Assembly: GCA_964552795.1 (NCBI GenBank)
Contig: CAZKIO010000004.1
Span: forward strand, 62,001-126,000
DNA from: JAEUHZ01 sp964552795
GTDB taxonomy: Bacteria > Planctomycetota > UBA1135 > GCA-002686595
DNA: 64,000 nt
Direction: 5' to 3'
In this document: piece by piece, positions 1-10,613 of the stretch
Layout: each line of letters begins with the position of its first letter
Position numbering within the stretch: position 1 is the stretch's first letter
Position numbers and translations under genes: made by a program
The notes under the pieces: model-generated
Databases searched by the model: none
What the model was told of the DNA's origin: nothing
What the model saw: the letters and a program-made list of their open reading frames with translations, nothing else

Positions 1-1895
1 CGCGAGGGCGTCGATTCGACCCGCGTGCCGTACTTCGAGCGCGTCTTGGTGCACGAGATGGTCAGGTGCTGCTGCGCGCGCGTGATCGCGACGTACATCA
101 GGCGCCGTTCCTCGCCCACGCCGTCCTCGGCGACGCTGCGCACGTGCGGGAGGATGCCCTCCTCGACCCCGACCACGTACACGCGCGCGAACTCCAGGCC
201 CTTGGCGGCGTGGATGGTCATCAGCGACACGGCGTCGCGCTTCTCCTTGCGCTCGTCCTCGCGGTTGTCCTCGGCCGAGAGCGTCAGCGCCTCCAGGAAG
301 CCGCCCAGGCTGGGCTTCGCGCTGCGCCGGACGAAGTTCTCGGCCATGTCGAACACCTCGGTCACGCTGGCCCAGCGATCCTCGCGCGTCTTGGGATCGG
401 GGTAGCAGCGATCGACCTCGGAGCGGTAGTCGAGCGCCTCGACGAGGCGCCGCGTCCAGGCCACGAGGTTGCCGCGCGGCGACTCGGCGCCGAACGCCGC
501 CAGCCGGTCGAGCAGCGACTGCACGGCGTAGGCCGAGGCCTCGGGCACGCCCTCGATCTCGCGCGCGCGGCCGAAGGCCTCGCACACCGAGATGCCGTGC
601 GCGGTGGCGAACGCGACCGTGCGCTCGATCGTGGCCTTGCCCACGCCGCGCGGCGGGCAGTTGACGACGCGCAGGAGCGACACCTCGTCCAGCGGGTTGG
701 CCGCCAGGCGCAGGTAGGAGAGGACGTCGCGCACCTCCTTGCGGTCGAAGAACGACATGCCGCCGGTCAGGACGTACGGCACGGCGCGCGCGCGGAACTG
801 CTGCTCGAACGGGCGCGGCTGCGTCTGCGTGCGGAACAGCACCGCGAAGTCCGACCAGCGCATCTGGCGCGTGCGCACCAGGTCGGCGATCTCGCGCGCC
901 ACGTGGTCGGCCTCGGCGACCTCGTCCTCCATGCGCAACGTGACGATCGGATCGCCGGGCCGCAGCGCGCTCCTCAGCGTCTTGCCCAGGCGCCCCGGGT
1001 TGTGCTCGATGACGCGGTTGGCGGCCGCGAGGATCTCGGGTGTGGAGCGGTAGTTCGTCTCCAGGCGCACCGTCTTCGCGCCCTGGAAGTCGCGTTCGAA
1101 GCCCAGGATCTTGGCGACGTCCGCGCCGCGCCAGCCGTAGATCGACTGGTCGTCGTCGCCCACGACGCACAGGTTGCGGTGCCCGCCGGCGATCGCGCGG
1201 ACGATCTCGTACTGCGGCCCGTTCGTGTCCTGGTACTCGTCGACCAGCACGTAGCGGTAGCGCTCCTCCAGCGCCTGTCGCGCGGCCGCGTTGCCCTGGA
1301 GCAGCCGCACGACGCGCACCAGGAGGTCGTCGAAGTCGACCGTGCGCGAGCGCGCCAGGTGCTCGTCGTAGCGGGCCCAGGCCCGACCGACGAGCTCGTC
1401 CTGGTCGTCCTTGGCCTGCGCCAGGAAGGCCTCGCTCGTCACCCCGCGGTTCTTGAGCAGCGAGATGCGCGCATGCAGCGCGGCGGGCGCGATGGAGGTC
1501 TCGGGCACGCGCAGCTCGCGCAGCGCGCCGCGCAGCGCCGCCTGCTGGTCGGACGCGTCGCAGATGGTGAACCCCGCGGGCAGGCCGGCTTCCGCGTGGC
1601 GCTCGCGCAGGAGGCGCGCGCAGAAGGCGTGGAACGTGCCGACGGTCAGCAGCTCCGCCCGTTCGGCGCCGACCAGCTTGCCCACGCGCTCGCGCATCTC
1701 GCGCGCGGCCTTGTTGGTGAAGGTCATCGCCAGCACGTTCCCGGGCGCGATGCCGCGCGAGAGCATCCAGGCGATGCGGACGGTGATGACGCGCGTCTTG
1801 CCGGAGCCCGCGCCCGCCAGCACCAGGAGCGGACCTTCGATCGTGGTGACGGCGAGCCGCTGCTCGGGGTTGAGGGCCTGGAGGAGGGCTTGCAC
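1..1895 (-). CDS. pcrA: UvrD/PcrA-type 3'-5' DNA helicase, 3' end cut by window edge
   Basis: This is a superfamily 1A helicase of the UvrD/PcrA/Rep group, which unwinds DNA with ATP in excision repair and in clearing blocked forks. The minus-strand frame runs off the left edge. About 631 N-terminal residues are present and roughly 100 of the usual 700-750 are missing. Walker A AGAGSGKT is at residues 27-34, motif II DEYQDTN near 218, QSIYGWRGAD near 250, and the motif VI segment EERRLMYVAITRA lies close to the cut. The opening LLQALNPEQRLAV is typical of PcrA. The start is a GTG at 1895 with no Shine-Dalgarno site. The next gene upstream on the same strand ends at 1992, so the two may be co-transcribed. 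The family is certain; PcrA versus UvrD is a judgement from the N-terminus. Confidence 0.93.
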   Translation of the reverse strand, partial: MQALLQALNPEQRLAVTTIEGPLLVLAGAGSGKTRVITVRIAWMLSRGIAPGNVLAMTFTNKAAREMRERVGKLVGAERAELLTVGTFHAFCARLLRERHAEAGLPAGFTICDASDQQAALRGALRELRVPETSIAPAALHARISLLKNRGVTSEAFLAQAKDDQDELVGRAWARYDEHLARSRTVDFDDLLVRVVRLLQGNAAARQALEERYRYVLVDEYQDTNGPQYEIVRAIAGGHRNLCVVGDDDQSIYGWRGADVAKILGFERDFQGAKTVRLETNYRSTPEILAAANRVIEHNPGRLGKTLRSALRPGDPIVTLRMEDEVAEADHVAREIADLVRTRQMRWSDFAVLFRTQTQPRPFEQQFRARAVPYVLTGGMSFFDRKEVRDVLSYLRLAANPLDEVSLLRVVNCPPRGVGKATIERTVAFATAHGISVCEAFGRAREIEGVPEASAYAVQSLLDRLAAFGAESPRGNLVAWTRRLVEALDYRSEVDRCYPDPKTREDRWASVTEVFDMAENFVRRSAKPSLGGFLEALTLSAEDNREDERKEKRDAVSLMTIHAAKGLEFARVYVVGVEEGILPHVRSVAEDGVGEERRLMYVAITRAQQHLTISCTKTRSKYGTRVESTPS

Positions 1896-1991
1896 GGGGA
1901 CGACCGAGTCGGGCGAACCTAGTGCCCGACGGGGCGCGCGTCCATGGCGCGCCACTGCGGGATCACCGCAAGCCGCGGCCGCGTCGCGGGT

Positions 1992-3626
1992 TCAGACCTT
2001 GAGGTCCTCGCCCGACTTCTGGTCGTGCCACAGGACGTGGTAGAGGTCGTGCCGCCTGTCGTTCCAGGTCTGCACCGTGCCCTTGAGGCGGCTGCGGCGC
2101 AGGAGCTCGAGGTCGACGTCGTGCACCACGAGGGCCTCGATGTTGGGCGTGCACTCGGCCGCGACGCCGTCGCGGGCGAACGAGAAGTCGAGCGGGGTGA
2201 AGATGCCCGACTGCGCGTAGTGCACGTCGGCGTTGTCGACGAAGGGCAGGTTGCCGCAGCAGCCCGAGATCGCCACGTAGATCTGGTTCTCGATGGCCCG
2301 GGCCTGCGCGCAGTAGCGCACGCGCAGGTACCCCTCGCGATTGTCCGTGTTGAACGGCACGAACAGGATCTGCGCGCCCTTGGCGGTCGCCACGCGCGCC
2401 AGCTCGGGAAACTCGACGTCGTAGCAGATCAGGATCGCGATCTTGCCGCGATCGGTCTCGAACACGCGCAGGCCCGAGCCGGAGTCGATGCCCCACCAGC
2501 GCCGCTCGGTGGGCGTGATGTGCAGCTTCTTCTGGCCCTCGATCGTCCCGTCGCGCCGGAACAGGTGCGAGATGTTGTAGATGCGGCCTTCCTGCTCGAC
2601 GAACGTCGATCCGCTGATGATGTTGACGTTGTACTTGATCGCCATCCGGGCGAAGAAGTCGAGGTACTGCGACGTCAGGCCCGAAAGCGCGCGCACGGCG
2701 TCGCTGGGGTGCTTCGAGGGCAGGAACGACAGGAGCTGCGTGGTCATCAGCTCCGGGAACAGCACGAAGTCGGTGTGCTGCTCGGACGCCGCGTCCAGGA
2801 AGAACTCGCACTGCGCCTCGAAGGCCTCGAAGTCCGGGATCGCGCGCATCTGGTACTGCAGCGCGCAGATCCGCACGAGGGACACGGCGCGCAGGCTGCG
2901 CTGCGGCTCCGGCACGTAGTCGAAGTTGGTCCACTCGCAGAAGGTCGCGTAACCACACGACTCCTTGTCCGCGGGCAGGTAGTTCTCGATCAGCCGCTTG
3001 AGCTGGAAGCCGTTGGCGATCTGCGTCGTCAGGACCGGATCGTACAGGCCGCGCCGAATGACCTCCTCGCAGTATTCGCGCGCACTCATCTCCGAGGCGT
3101 ACTTGTGATAGTTGGGGATGCGGCCGCCGATCATGATCCGCGCCACGTTCAGGCGCTTGGCGAGCTCCTTGCGCGCCGTGTAGAGCCGCCGGGCCAGGCG
3201 CAGGCCCCGGTACTTGGGGTGCACCATGATCTCGATTCCGTACAGCGTGTCGCCTTCCGGATCGTGGTTGGAGATGTAGCCGTCGGCCGAGATCTCGCGC
3301 CATTCGTGCCAGTCGGAGTACTGGTCGAATTGCACGATCAGGCTGCTGGACGAGGCCACCAGCCTGCCCTCGTACTCGACGATCAGTTGTCCTTCGGGGA
3401 AGTGGTTGACCTGGCTCTGGATCTGGTCGCGCTTCCAGGTCTTCATGCCCGGGAAGCAGGCGACCTGCATCTCCACGAGCGCGTCGTAGTCGTCCATCGT
3501 CAGCGGGCGGACGTGGATCTTCTTCTCGAAGTCCTTGAGGCGCAGCGCCGTGCTGCCGGACTTCTTCGCGCTCTTCTCGGCGGTCTTCGCCGTGTTCTTT
3601 TCCGTGTTCTTTCCGCGGCTCGTCAT
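1992..3626 (-). CDS. GNAT acetyltransferase fused to carbon-nitrogen hydrolase
   Basis: The protein has 544 residues and two enzymatic halves. Residues about 35-215 form a GNAT acyltransferase domain, with the acetyl-CoA loop region around VHPKYRGLRLARRL. Residues about 230-520 form a nitrilase-superfamily carbon-nitrogen hydrolase with the full catalytic triad: Glu292 in FPELM, Lys367 in KKLHI and Cys401 in ICYDVEFPE. The first 35 residues are Lys/Thr-rich and probably disordered. This fusion is known from many bacterial genomes, but its physiological substrate is not established to my knowledge; the nitrilase half should hydrolyse an amide. The start is an ATG with no ribosome site, 6 bases after TAGGAT, which suggests a leaderless message. 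The MFS gene upstream on the same strand ends 9 bases before it, so a shared transcript is also possible. Confidence 0.92.
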   Translation of the reverse strand: MTSRGKNTEKNTAKTAEKSAKKSGSTALRLKDFEKKIHVRPLTMDDYDALVEMQVACFPGMKTWKRDQIQSQVNHFPEGQLIVEYEGRLVASSSSLIVQFDQYSDWHEWREISADGYISNHDPEGDTLYGIEIMVHPKYRGLRLARRLYTARKELAKRLNVARIMIGGRIPNYHKYASEMSAREYCEEVIRRGLYDPVLTTQIANGFQLKRLIENYLPADKESCGYATFCEWTNFDYVPEPQRSLRAVSLVRICALQYQMRAIPDFEAFEAQCEFFLDAASEQHTDFVLFPELMTTQLLSFLPSKHPSDAVRALSGLTSQYLDFFARMAIKYNVNIISGSTFVEQEGRIYNISHLFRRDGTIEGQKKLHITPTERRWWGIDSGSGLRVFETDRGKIAILICYDVEFPELARVATAKGAQILFVPFNTDNREGYLRVRYCAQARAIENQIYVAISGCCGNLPFVDNADVHYAQSGIFTPLDFSFARDGVAAECTPNIEALVVHDVDLELLRRSRLKGTVQTWNDRRHDLYHVLWHDQKSGEDLKV

Positions 3627-3632
3627 TCCGCG

Positions 3633-3638
3633 ATCCTA
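3633..3638 (-). promoter_or_regulatory. Candidate -10 box (TAGGAT) of the GNAT-nitrilase gene
   Basis: TAGGAT on the minus strand lies 6 bases before the ATG at 3626. No Shine-Dalgarno motif is present. The spacing would place transcription initiation at or next to the start codon. Confidence 0.45.
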
Positions 3639-4904
3639 CGTTTTCGGCGCGGCATTGGCACGCGCGGGGCCGTGCACCAGGAACGGAACGGCCGCCAGGG
3701 CCGCCAGCGAGACCGCCGCCAGCGCCGCGTACGTCGTGCCGTAGCCGTGCCGCCCGATGCTCGCGCCGGCCAACCCGACCGACCACGACTCGCACACGTT
3801 GGTCGCGCCCATGTACGCGCTGAACTGCGTGGCGCCGAGCGCCGGGTCGGTGAGGTCCATGAACAGCGCGTACGACGTCGCGGTCTGCAGGCCGACGGTC
3901 AGGTAGACGAGCGCCAGCAACCCGGCCTGCGCGTGCGCGCCGGCGCCGCTGGACGCGGCGACGCCCAGCGCCAGGACCGCCGACGCCATGGCCGCGCCGC
4001 TGATGGCGACCGCCAGCCGGCGCCCCATGCGGTCGGACAGCCGACCTCCGACGAATCCGCCGGCGATCGCGGGGACGACGGTGGCCGAGGCCAGGAACAC
4101 GCCGATCTCCTCCGTGCCCATGCCGGCCGCGACGAGCATCGGGCCGGCGAACGCGCCGGCGGCTTCGAACGCCGCGCCCGCCGTGGCTGCGAAGACGAGG
4201 GCCGCCCAGGTCGTTCGCGACCGCGCCGCGCGCGCCAGGCCGGAACCGATCTCGCGCCAGCGTCCGGCGAGCGGCTTCGCCGGCGTCTCCGGCTCGCGCG
4301 CCGCCAACGCCACGACGGCGCCGCACAGGATCAGCGCCGCGAGCGCCAGCACCAGCCCGCCGTCGCCCAGGTGCGCGCGCACGAGCAGCGCTCCCCCGCC
4401 GAACAGCGAGCGCCCGGTCAGCATCCCCGCCTGCATCCAGGCGTTCAGGCTGCCGCGCTCGCTCGCCGGCGCCGCGCGCACGCACAAGGCGTCGACGGCG
4501 ACGTCCTGGGTGGCCGCGGCGAACGCGTGGACCAAGAGCCAGGGCAGCGCGGACAAGGGGGACTGCAGCGCGCCGGGCAGGGCCAGCGGCAGCAGCGAGA
4601 CCGCCATGACCACCTGGCTGCTCGCGATCCACGCGCGCAGGTTCCAGCGCGGCGTGCGCAGGAGGTCGACGAGCGGCGCCCACACCACCTTGGCCGACCA
4701 GGGCAGCGCCAGCATCGCGAGCAGGATGCCGATCTCCTCGGGCTTCGCGCCGTTGGCTGCCAGGATCGTCGGCAGCGCGAACCACGCGAAGCCGATCGGC
4801 GCCCCCTCGCACAGGTACAGCAGGGAGAACAGCGCTCGCCGCCCGCGGGGCGTCGCCCCCAGGCTCATCGAAAGGCCGCCGCGCGGTGCAGGCCGGGACT
4901 GCAT
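3636..4904 (-). CDS. MFS permease of the AmpG/PAT type
   Basis: This is a 422-residue, twelve-helix major facilitator permease of the inner membrane. Two features recall the peptide-acetyl-CoA/AmpG transporter branch: the first-helix region EGAPIGFAWFALPTI and ATQDVAVDAL in helix 4. Family members import anhydromuropeptides in enterobacteria, but substrate cannot be assigned here. A typical MFS loop motif GGRLSDRMGRR lies in the second half near residue 280. The ATG at 4904 is chosen because TATAGG lies 6 bases upstream. An in-frame ATG at 4868 would remove 12 polar residues and is a fair alternative. It is divergent from the amidohydrolase gene, and the two core promoters overlap. No other wall-recycling gene is adjacent, so a recycling role is only a suggestion. 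Confidence 0.85.
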   Translation of the reverse strand: MQSRPAPRGGLSMSLGATPRGRRALFSLLYLCEGAPIGFAWFALPTILAANGAKPEEIGILLAMLALPWSAKVVWAPLVDLLRTPRWNLRAWIASSQVVMAVSLLPLALPGALQSPLSALPWLLVHAFAAATQDVAVDALCVRAAPASERGSLNAWMQAGMLTGRSLFGGGALLVRAHLGDGGLVLALAALILCGAVVALAAREPETPAKPLAGRWREIGSGLARAARSRTTWAALVFAATAGAAFEAAGAFAGPMLVAAGMGTEEIGVFLASATVVPAIAGGFVGGRLSDRMGRRLAVAISGAAMASAVLALGVAASSGAGAHAQAGLLALVYLTVGLQTATSYALFMDLTDPALGATQFSAYMGATNVCESWSVGLAGASIGRHGYGTTYAALAAVSLAALAAVPFLVHGPARANAAPKT

Positions 4905-4910
4905 CGGATT

Positions 4911-4918
4911 CCTATACT
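4911..4918. promoter_or_regulatory. Overlapping divergent -10 boxes (TATA core)
   Basis: The plus strand reads TATACT at 4913-4918, 6 bases before the ATG at 4925. The minus strand reads TATAGG across the same TATA, 6 bases before the ATG at 4904. Neither gene has a Shine-Dalgarno site. One AT-rich core may serve both directions. Confidence 0.45.
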
Positions 4919-4924
4919 CGCGGC

Positions 4925-5737
4925 ATGCTGATCGACTGCCACGTCCACCTGAACAATTACCACGAGAACCCCGGGCGTCCGACCAAGGACAACGTCCAGG
5001 AGCTCTTCGACAAGATGGCCGAGCACAAGGTGGATCACGCCGTCGTGCTGACGTCGTACAAGGTCGACATCGACCGGCCCAGCGTCGAGGAGGTCTACGA
5101 GCTCCTGGCCGACGATCCGCGCACGACGCTGATCGAGGGTCTGCGCTGGCGCGGCGAGAAGCGCACGGACCTCTTCACGATGGAGGAGCGGATCCGCGAC
5201 GGCATGGTGCGCGGCATCAAGCTGTACCCCGGCTACGAGCCCTACCCGATCAACGACCCGTCGCTGGAGACCGTGATGCGCATCGCGGCCAAGCACGACG
5301 TGCCGGTCATGATCCACACCGGCGACACCTACTCCAAGACCGCCAAGGTGCGTCACGCGCACCCCCTGCTGGTGGACGACCTCGCCGTGGACTACCCCGA
5401 CGTCAAGTTCGTCATCTGCCACCTGGGCAGCCCGTGGTTCCAGGACTGCGCCGAGGTGCTCTACAAGAACGACAACGTCTATGCCGACATGTCGGGGCTC
5501 ACGCTGGGCGATTTCTCGGCGGAGTTCGAGCGCTACATGCTCGGCCGCGTGCGCGACATGATCATGTACATGGGCGATCCGGGAAAGCAGCTCCTGTACG
5601 GCAGCGACTGGCCGCTGGTGCGGATGGCGCCCTACATCAAGTTCCTGGACAGCCTCGACCTGACCGAGGAGCAGCGCGAGAACGTGCGCTGGCGCACCGC
5701 CGCCAAGCTGTTCAAGATCCCCGTCGAAGGGCTCTGA
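4925..5737 (+). CDS. Amidohydrolase-2 family metal-dependent hydrolase
   Basis: This 270-residue TIM-barrel hydrolase belongs to the amidohydrolase-related family (Amidohydro_2), whose members act as decarboxylases or hydrolases of carboxylated substrates. Metal ligands are in place: the HxH pair His6 and His8 in CHVHL, a His near residue 130 in MIHTGD, a His near 165 in ICHLG, and the catalytic Asp near 228 in GSDWPL. It has no signal peptide, so it should be cytoplasmic. The frame is open further up to an ATG at 4886, but ATG 4925 is preferred because the conserved first strand begins there and TATACT lies 6 bases upstream. It is convergent with the rhomboid gene. Substrate is unknown. Confidence 0.9.
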   Translation: MLIDCHVHLNNYHENPGRPTKDNVQELFDKMAEHKVDHAVVLTSYKVDIDRPSVEEVYELLADDPRTTLIEGLRWRGEKRTDLFTMEERIRDGMVRGIKLYPGYEPYPINDPSLETVMRIAAKHDVPVMIHTGDTYSKTAKVRHAHPLLVDDLAVDYPDVKFVICHLGSPWFQDCAEVLYKNDNVYADMSGLTLGDFSAEFERYMLGRVRDMIMYMGDPGKQLLYGSDWPLVRMAPYIKFLDSLDLTEEQRENVRWRTAAKLFKIPVEGL

Positions 5738-5750
5738 GCGCGCGACGCAG

Positions 5751-7172
<1,422 letters not shown>

Positions 7173-7335
7173 GGGGATCTAGGGCCGCTCGGCGGCGTGC
7201 GAGGGTGCGGACAAGCGGCGGGTCCGCCGGCGCGGCGGGCGCGAGAGCCTATCCGATCGCGCTCGCGGTTCGACCCGCCGTCATCGACGAGGCAGCGTCG
7301 GCCGCGCACCCGTGGGAGCGCGGCGCGCGCGCGGC

Positions 7336-7341
7336 TACCAT
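7336..7341 (+). promoter_or_regulatory. Candidate -10 box (TACCAT) of the esterase gene
   Basis: TACCAT lies 9 bases before the ATG at 7351, in a region with no Shine-Dalgarno site. It is the only AT-containing hexamer of this type close to the start. Confidence 0.4.
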
Positions 7342-7350
7342 CCGACGCCG

Positions 7351-8028
7351 ATGGGCGCGCCGCTTCCCGATTGCGTCGAGTTCGAACCGCCCGCGCCCGC
7401 GCGCTCAACGGTGTTGTTGCTCCACGGTCTCGGCGCGCGTTCGGCGGACATGGCCGGCCTGGTGCCTGCGCTCCTGCTCCCCGACGAGCTGCGCGTGCGA
7501 TTCGTGATCCCCTCCGCGCCCGAGCGCGCGCTGACCCTGCGCGCGGGCGCCCGCACGACTGCGTGGATGGACGTGGGCAAGGAGGACCTGCGCCAGGCCG
7601 AGTCCAGCGACCCGGCCGGACTGCGCGTCGCGGCGCAGCGCGTCCAGGATCTGGTCGAACGCGAGGTGCGGCGCGGCATTCCCGTGGCGCGCATCGTGAT
7701 CGGCGGGTTCAGCCAGGGCGGCGTCGTCTCGGTGTGCGCCGCGCTCACCGGATCGCGGCCGCTGGCCGGGGCGTTCGCCCTGTCGACGTTCCTGCCGCGC
7801 AACGTCGCGCTGGAGGCCGAGGTGCAGCCCGCCAACCGCGGCCTGCCCGTCTTCGCCGCGCACGGCACGCGCGACGACCTCGTGGCGATCCGCCACGGCC
7901 GCCGTCAACGCGAGCGGCTCGAGGCCCTGGGCTGTGACGTGACGTGGCGCGAGTACCCGATGGCGCACGAGATCTGCGCCGAGGAGCTGGTCGACCTCGG
8001 CCGTTGGCTCGCGCACGTCCTGCGCTGA
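7351..8028 (+). CDS. Phospholipase/carboxylesterase family serine hydrolase
   Basis: This 225-residue cytoplasmic alpha/beta hydrolase is of the Abhydrolase_2 (phospholipase/carboxylesterase) family. It carries the oxyanion strand LLLHGLGA at 23-30, the nucleophile elbow GFSQGG with Ser121, the acid Asp175 in GTRDD and His206 in MAHEI. This is the full catalytic triad at the family's usual spacing. Members hydrolyse short acyl esters or lysophospholipids; the natural substrate is not evident. It stops 3 bases short of the convergent hrpB gene. No partner gene is adjacent on the same strand. Confidence 0.93.
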   Translation: MGAPLPDCVEFEPPAPARSTVLLLHGLGARSADMAGLVPALLLPDELRVRFVIPSAPERALTLRAGARTTAWMDVGKEDLRQAESSDPAGLRVAAQRVQDLVEREVRRGIPVARIVIGGFSQGGVVSVCAALTGSRPLAGAFALSTFLPRNVALEAEVQPANRGLPVFAAHGTRDDLVAIRHGRRQRERLEALGCDVTWREYPMAHEICAEELVDLGRWLAHVLR

Positions 8029-8031
8029 CGC

Positions 8032-10578
8032 TCAGGTGCGGCGCCTGGGACGCCGCTCGGCCGGTGCGGACCGCGGATCCTCGGGCCAGGCGTGGCGCGG
8101 ATAGCGCGTGCGCAGATCCTTGCGCACCTCGAAGTAGGCCTTGGACCAGAAGCTCGCGAGGTCGTCGGTCACCTGCTGCGGCCGGCCGTTCGGCGCGAGC
8201 AGGTGCACGAGCACGCGCACGCGCCCGCGCGCGACCGTCGGCGTCTCGGCCAGGCCGAACAGCTCCTGGATGCGCGCGGCCAGCACCGGCGGCCGGCCCT
8301 CCTCGTATTGCAGGCGGATGCGGTTGCCGCTGGGGACCGGCAGGCGTTCGGGCGCCTCCTCGTCGAGCGCGCGCTGCTGCTCCCAGGGGAGCTGCGCGCG
8401 CAGGAAGCCGAGCAGGTCCTTGCGCCTGAGATCCGCCAGCGAGCGGCACCCGCGCGCGAGCTCCGGCAGCAGGGCGCGCAGTTGATCGTCGTCGAACGCA
8501 GGCAGCCCGCACTCCGGAAGCCACGCGCGCAGGCAGCGCACGCGTGCCAGGAACTCCGACGTGTCGCGCTCGGCGAGCGGGAGGAAGCGCGGCAGGTCCC
8601 GCGACGCCGCCTCGGCCAGGGCACGTTCCACGTCCTCCTCCGGCGCCTGTCCGGTCTCGACCTCGTCGAGAACGAGGCCCTTCCACGTCGTCCGGCGGAG
8701 CGCGCGTGCGCGGCCGCTGGCGGCGTCGAAGCGCACGTCCGTCTCGGTGCGCAGGTCGGCCGGGTCCAGCCACGCACGCTCGACACCCGACGCCTGGCGA
8801 ACCAGGGCCTCCGCGCGTTCGCCGCGCTCGCCGGCGTCGAGCTCGACGCACACGAACAGATCGTGATCGACGACGCCACTCTCGTCCGCCAGCCTCACGC
8901 CGCGGCCGCCCGCCAGCACGCCGCGGCGCGAACCGGCCTCGCGGCGACTCGCCAGCCGATCGGACCAGGCGGCGAACACCGCGCGGCGCAGCGCCTCCTC
9001 GTCCGTGCCGTCGCGACCGGGCTCGCCCAGCGCGCGAACGGCGTCGCGACGCAGTTCCTGCGCGGCGCGCAGGACGAAGCGCGCGGCGCCGGCGTTGACC
9101 TCTCCCGGCGCGCGCCAGGATGTCCCGCCGCGCTCGAACGCACGCAGTGCGTGCACGCGGTCGCACACGTCGCTGTCGGAGCGCCGCGCGCCGGCCGGAC
9201 CGCGCGCGCGCAGGAACGGGTCGCGCTCCTGCAGGAGCGCTGCGGCGAGCGCACCGTCGCCCGCGCAGCCCAGCCGGTGCGCCTCGACGAGCAGCCGCGC
9301 GAGGCGCGGATGCGCCCCGAAACGTGCCAGCGCGCGTCCCACCGACGTGAGCCCGCGTGCGTCGGTCGCGCCGAGCCGTTCCAGCAGATCGCACGCGTGC
9401 TCCAGCGCCGCGGCCGGCGGCGCCTCGAACCAGGCGAACCGCACCGGATCGCGCTCGCCGAAGGCCAGGAGCTGCAGCACGGGACCGGCGAGGTCCACGC
9501 GACGGATCTCGGGGTCGTCCTCGTCCTGCAGGGAGCGCTGCACCGCTTCGGTCCACAGGCGCAGACAGATGCCTGGCCGCGTGCGGCCCGCGCGGCCCGC
9601 GCGCTGGTCCGCGGAGGAGCGCGAGATGCGGACGAGTTCGAGGCGGTCGAGGCCGACCGCCGCATCGAATCGCTGGCGGCGCGCGAGGCCGGAATCGACG
9701 ACGGCGGTGATGCCCTCGACCGTGACGGACGTCTCCGCGACGTTCGTCGCGAGCACGATCCTGCGTCCGGATCCGGGGCGCAGCACCGCGTCCTGCTCTT
9801 CGGCCGGCAGGTCGCCGTACAGCTCGTGGATGCGCACGCCGCGGCGCGCAGCCAGCGATTCGAGCGCCGTGCGCGTGCGACGGATCTCCCCCACGCCCGG
9901 CAGGAACGCCAGTACGTCCCCGTCCGTGCGCGCCAGCGCGCGCTCGACGCCGGCGGCGGTGACGCGGTCGACGAAGCCGTCGTCCTCGCGCTCCAGGTAG
10001 CCGACGTCGACCGGGAAGAGCCGGCCCTCGCTCTCGACGACCGGCGCTCCTCCCAGCCATGCGGCCAACCGGTCGGTGCGCAGCGTCGCCGACATCACGA
10101 GGATGCGCAGGTCGGGCCGCGCCTCCTGTTGCACGCGGCGCGCGAGCGCCAGCGCGAGGTCGACGTTCAGGCTGCGCTCGTGGAACTCGTCGAACACGAC
10201 GGCGCCGACGTCCGACAGGAACGGATCGTCCTGCAGGTAGCGCACGAGCAGGCCTTCGGTGACCACCAGGATGCGCGTCGCTCGGGATGCACGGCGCTCC
10301 ATCCGCACGTGGTAGCCGACCTCGCCGCCCAGCTCCGCGCCGCGTTCCTGCGCGATCCGGCGCGCCGCCGCGCGGGCCGCAAGGCGCCGCGGCTCGAGCA
10401 TCAGGACCTGCCCCGAGCCCGCGAGCCCGGCGTCGAGCAGGGCCGGCGGCACGCGCGTGGTCTTGCCGGCACCTGTCGGCGCCCGCAGCACGGCGCAGGG
10501 GTGCGCGCGCAGGGCTTCGATCAGCCGCGGCAACTCGGCGTCGATCGGCAGCGGCGTCAGCGGTCGCGGGGCAGGCAT
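8032..10578 (-). CDS. hrpB: ATP-dependent helicase HrpB
   Basis: This 848-residue DExH-box helicase is of the HrpB type, found widely in bacteria but with a poorly defined function; it is related to HrpA-like RNA helicases. Walker A PTGAGKTT is at residues 34-41, DEFH at 130-133, and the RecA2 motif region includes TNVAETSVT and DQRAGRAGR. The C-terminal third carries the HrpB-specific domain, with the GRPQQVTDDLASFW signature close to the end. Length matches the usual 800-850. The start ATG at 10578 has no strong ribosome site; TAGCAT on the minus strand (10600-10605) is a possible -10 element with a leader of about 14 bases. It is divergent from the carbonic anhydrase gene. Confidence 0.95.
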   Translation of the reverse strand: MPAPRPLTPLPIDAELPRLIEALRAHPCAVLRAPTGAGKTTRVPPALLDAGLAGSGQVLMLEPRRLAARAAARRIAQERGAELGGEVGYHVRMERRASRATRILVVTEGLLVRYLQDDPFLSDVGAVVFDEFHERSLNVDLALALARRVQQEARPDLRILVMSATLRTDRLAAWLGGAPVVESEGRLFPVDVGYLEREDDGFVDRVTAAGVERALARTDGDVLAFLPGVGEIRRTRTALESLAARRGVRIHELYGDLPAEEQDAVLRPGSGRRIVLATNVAETSVTVEGITAVVDSGLARRQRFDAAVGLDRLELVRISRSSADQRAGRAGRTRPGICLRLWTEAVQRSLQDEDDPEIRRVDLAGPVLQLLAFGERDPVRFAWFEAPPAAALEHACDLLERLGATDARGLTSVGRALARFGAHPRLARLLVEAHRLGCAGDGALAAALLQERDPFLRARGPAGARRSDSDVCDRVHALRAFERGGTSWRAPGEVNAGAARFVLRAAQELRRDAVRALGEPGRDGTDEEALRRAVFAAWSDRLASRREAGSRRGVLAGGRGVRLADESGVVDHDLFVCVELDAGERGERAEALVRQASGVERAWLDPADLRTETDVRFDAASGRARALRRTTWKGLVLDEVETGQAPEEDVERALAEAASRDLPRFLPLAERDTSEFLARVRCLRAWLPECGLPAFDDDQLRALLPELARGCRSLADLRRKDLLGFLRAQLPWEQQRALDEEAPERLPVPSGNRIRLQYEEGRPPVLAARIQELFGLAETPTVARGRVRVLVHLLAPNGRPQQVTDDLASFWSKAYFEVRKDLRTRYPRHAWPEDPRSAPAERRPRRRT

Positions 10579-10598
10579 CGATGCGGTCTCGCGCGGGC

Positions 10599-10605
10599 TA
10601 TGCTA
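10599..10605. promoter_or_regulatory. Palindromic divergent -10 element (TATGCT / TAGCAT)
   Basis: The heptamer TATGCTA sits inside an inverted repeat (GGCTA-TGC-TAGCC). The plus strand reads TATGCT 9 bases before the ATG at 10614. The minus strand reads TAGCAT 21 bases before the hrpB start. Confidence 0.4.
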
Positions 10606-10613
10606 GCCGCCCC

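Noticed and set aside
66..1922. A long plus-strand open frame of 618 codons
   Set aside because: The opposite strand encodes a helicase with all motifs in order. The plus-strand product is Arg/Ala/His-rich, as expected for an antisense frame in GC-rich coding DNA.
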